DNA of 64,000 bases, taken from Ilex aquifolium (taxonomy: Eukaryota > Streptophyta > Magnoliopsida > Aquifoliales > Aquifoliaceae). How positions within the stretch are numbered: position 1 is the stretch's first letter; the number at the start of each line of letters is the position of its first letter. The position numbers and the translations under genes were made by a program. The DNA lies in the NCBI GenBank assembly GCA_951799425.1, contig OX637402.1:33571492-33635491 (forward strand), in the 5' to 3' direction. Below, piece by piece: positions 62,007-64,000 of the stretch. Under the pieces are notes generated by a model. It saw nothing but the letters and a program-made list of their open reading frames with translations, was not told the DNA's origin and did no database searches.

Positions 62007-64000
62007 AGTAAAAGTCAATGGGACCTTACAAGCTTAGTCACTAGATGATTTGTGAAAATTAATGAGATCCATAAATTCTATCTCCCCCATTCGTTTAGTG
62101 TAAAAAACTTGATACTATAAGCATGTTTAATGAGTAATTGTATTGTTGAGTGCTTATTTGAATAATAGGGTTCACTTTTCTCATATAGTGATTTATAATG
62201 AAAAAAATTTGTACCATACTAAAATTGACTGAGAACCGTAAATGTTAGTTTGACGTAGTTGTAGCCATTAATGATAAAAAATAATAAAATGAAGTAAAAT
62301 TTAAAATGTCAAATATTTTTATCGATTAAAAAGTAAATAAAATGTGTCAAACATATTAAAATAATTTTTTGATAACATAATAAAACTCATTCAACTCTGA
62401 TCTATGTAACTTTTACACAACATATCTTCCTTAAAGATGGCAACATAAATATTTCACATCCCAAGACGTACTATTGCAACCGAATCTCACTTGCTTCAAG
62501 AAATGATGAGTTTTCCACAGTCAAAGTCAGCCATCCTCAGCATAGTCCCAGCCGTGTATTTAGAAAACAATGTCTCCCTCAAGAACTTCATCACCATTCC
62601 ATCACTCTCTTGAATGAAACCCACCACATATGCAGTACTAATAAGACTAAAACTTCTCCATCTCCTCTCTTTCATGTACTTCATCAAACCCTTGTTGATC
62701 CTTTCATATTCTTCTTCATTTTCTTCATCTCTGATTTCTCCTCTTGGCTTTGTGGAGAAAGTTTCTGCAAGACACCTAGCTAAAATGACACTGTCCTCCA
62801 ATGCAGAGCAGCCCCCTTGACCAAGGTCCGGGGTCATGGGGTGGAGCGCGTCACCAGCTACACAAACATTGTGTTTAGCGATATTACCCAATAATACATT
62901 CCATGGTGATCTCATCTTCAATGGAGCACAGGAGATGTACTCCAGCTCAGTTCTTTCCACGACACCAAACGCTTCTTTGGGTACATTGCCAATCCTGCTC
63001 AATACAAATTGCTTCATTTTCAATGGACTTTCTTCCATACCTTCACCATCTGTGATTGACCAGAGCACACAACTTAGATCCCAACTTTAATACATCAAAA
63101 TTGAAACCACACGGAACATTGAAAAGTGAATTATAAATACTGTAATTCTGTATTTGATGTCATAAACTTCCACTGGTTTCACTTTCAGTAAGAGAATCAC
63201 ATTATGTTAAGATTTATGATGCAACATGAGAACACATGCGTGAAGATACAGGCTAGGCAATAGGATCTGAGGATTGCATATGGGCTTACATTGGACAACA
63301 GACGGACTAAAAGTGCAAAACCAATACAAGCTCTTCTCGCTGACTGGAAGAAAACCATAGCGGACAGCACCACCAAAGTACACAAAGCGCTTAGGCTCAA
63401 ATCCATGGCCATCTGGGAAATCCACAAATCCCCTAATTGCTGACCTCCCGACATTTACTGGTTTATGAAGACCCAACCATTTTGCCACCAGTGAATTAAC
63501 TCCGTCACACCCAATTAACACCTTAAATGGGAAGCAGAAGGAAGGTAGTCAACATACTCAACGAACACATTAGAGTTCATAAGTTGTGGAGACCATTGTT
63601 AACTGAAAAACGCCAAATAAAAGAGTTGCCTTATAATTCAACAGGAAACTAAAATACACCTATTTGCAAGGTGCAATCGTTACCTTAGTTCTAATAATGG
63701 AGCCGTCTGCAAGGTGGACCAGTTTGTAGTGTCCTGATTCTTCAATAGAAACCACCTTGGAAGAATACCTGATGGTGCCTTGTGGCAGTTCTTTTTCCAA
63801 GACTTCCAGCAGTTCTTTCCTTCTCACACAACGACATTCATAATCTCCACTGCATCATGTTGCAACTGATTGTCAGATGACCGTATAGCAAGTTTTAGAA
63901 GGAAAATACATGGTACCCTACGGCACTAATTGTTGGATAAACTTCATTTTAGCCTCTTTATGTTTTGGTCCAATAGCACTTTACCCCGCTAATTGTGACT
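62007..64000. repeat. Duplicated segment, copy 2 (partner 42855-45000)
   Basis: Matches copy 1 in exons, introns and 3' flank up to the window end, in the same orientation. Differences are scattered substitutions and a few small indels. Confidence 0.9.
62496..64000 (-). CDS. FAD-dependent monooxygenase, MO1-like (copy 2, 5' part outside window)
   Basis: Second copy of the 43332-47644 gene. Visible exons in transcript order are 63849-63684, 63521-63290 and 63049-62496, equivalent to exons 4-6; exons 1-3 would lie beyond the window. The DG motif ([16 protein letters not shown]) and GD motif ([19 protein letters not shown]) are intact and there is no internal stop. Compared with copy 1 the last exon lacks one Glu in the acidic EEEYERI stretch and shows a handful of replacements (IRLPWN to [14 protein letters not shown] to [13 protein letters not shown] to RETLF, GTLLRM to GTMLRM). 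It therefore looks functional as far as it can be read. Substrate is unknown, as for copy 1. Confidence 0.9.

Overview
This is nuclear DNA of a flowering plant, almost certainly a eudicot. The genes have several exons with GT-AG introns, the non-coding DNA is AT-rich and full of small DNA transposons, and the protein families are plant-specific (class III peroxidase, alpha-expansin, PIP aquaporin, DUF677). I cannot name the species. Gene models below were spliced by eye from family conservation, splice signals and frame continuity, so exon edges are predictions.

Layout: 1-13.2 kb has no gene that I can support. It holds tandem repeats, three hAT-type MITE families and a solo LTR with a perfect 5-bp target duplication. 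13.4-19.0 kb (+) is a six-exon cinnamyl-alcohol-dehydrogenase-like gene; its 3.4-kb third intron carries a MITE that was later split by a gene-fragment-carrying Helitron. 21.4-25.5 kb (+) is a four-exon PIP2 aquaporin whose first intron is enlarged by a second solo LTR. 27.9-29.3 kb (+) is a DUF677/At14a-like (UPF0496) gene. 30.4-33.2 kb (-) is an Abitram/Simiate (FAM206) homologue. 35.0-36.4 kb (-) is a PER64-type class III peroxidase. 39.9-40.9 kb (-) is an alpha-expansin. 43.3-47.6 kb (-) is a six-exon FAD monooxygenase (MO1-like), duplicated in the same orientation at 62.5 kb to beyond the window end. The 14 kb between the two monooxygenases is repeat-built: promoter-proximal direct repeats, a foldback, AAAAGTTGGA-type arrays, a very AT-rich higher-order array with an inverted terminus, and a second Helitron-like element with gene fragments.

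Functionally the genes are a mixed plant neighbourhood, not an evident operon-like cluster. Several act at or near the cell wall and plasma membrane (peroxidase, expansin, aquaporin, a CAD-family reductase), and ACCAACC (AC-type MYB) elements occur upstream of both the CAD-like and the peroxidase gene. No new enzymatic system was recognised. The most informative content is the transposon stratigraphy, in which several insertions can be read to the base from target duplications, and the recent monooxygenase duplication.
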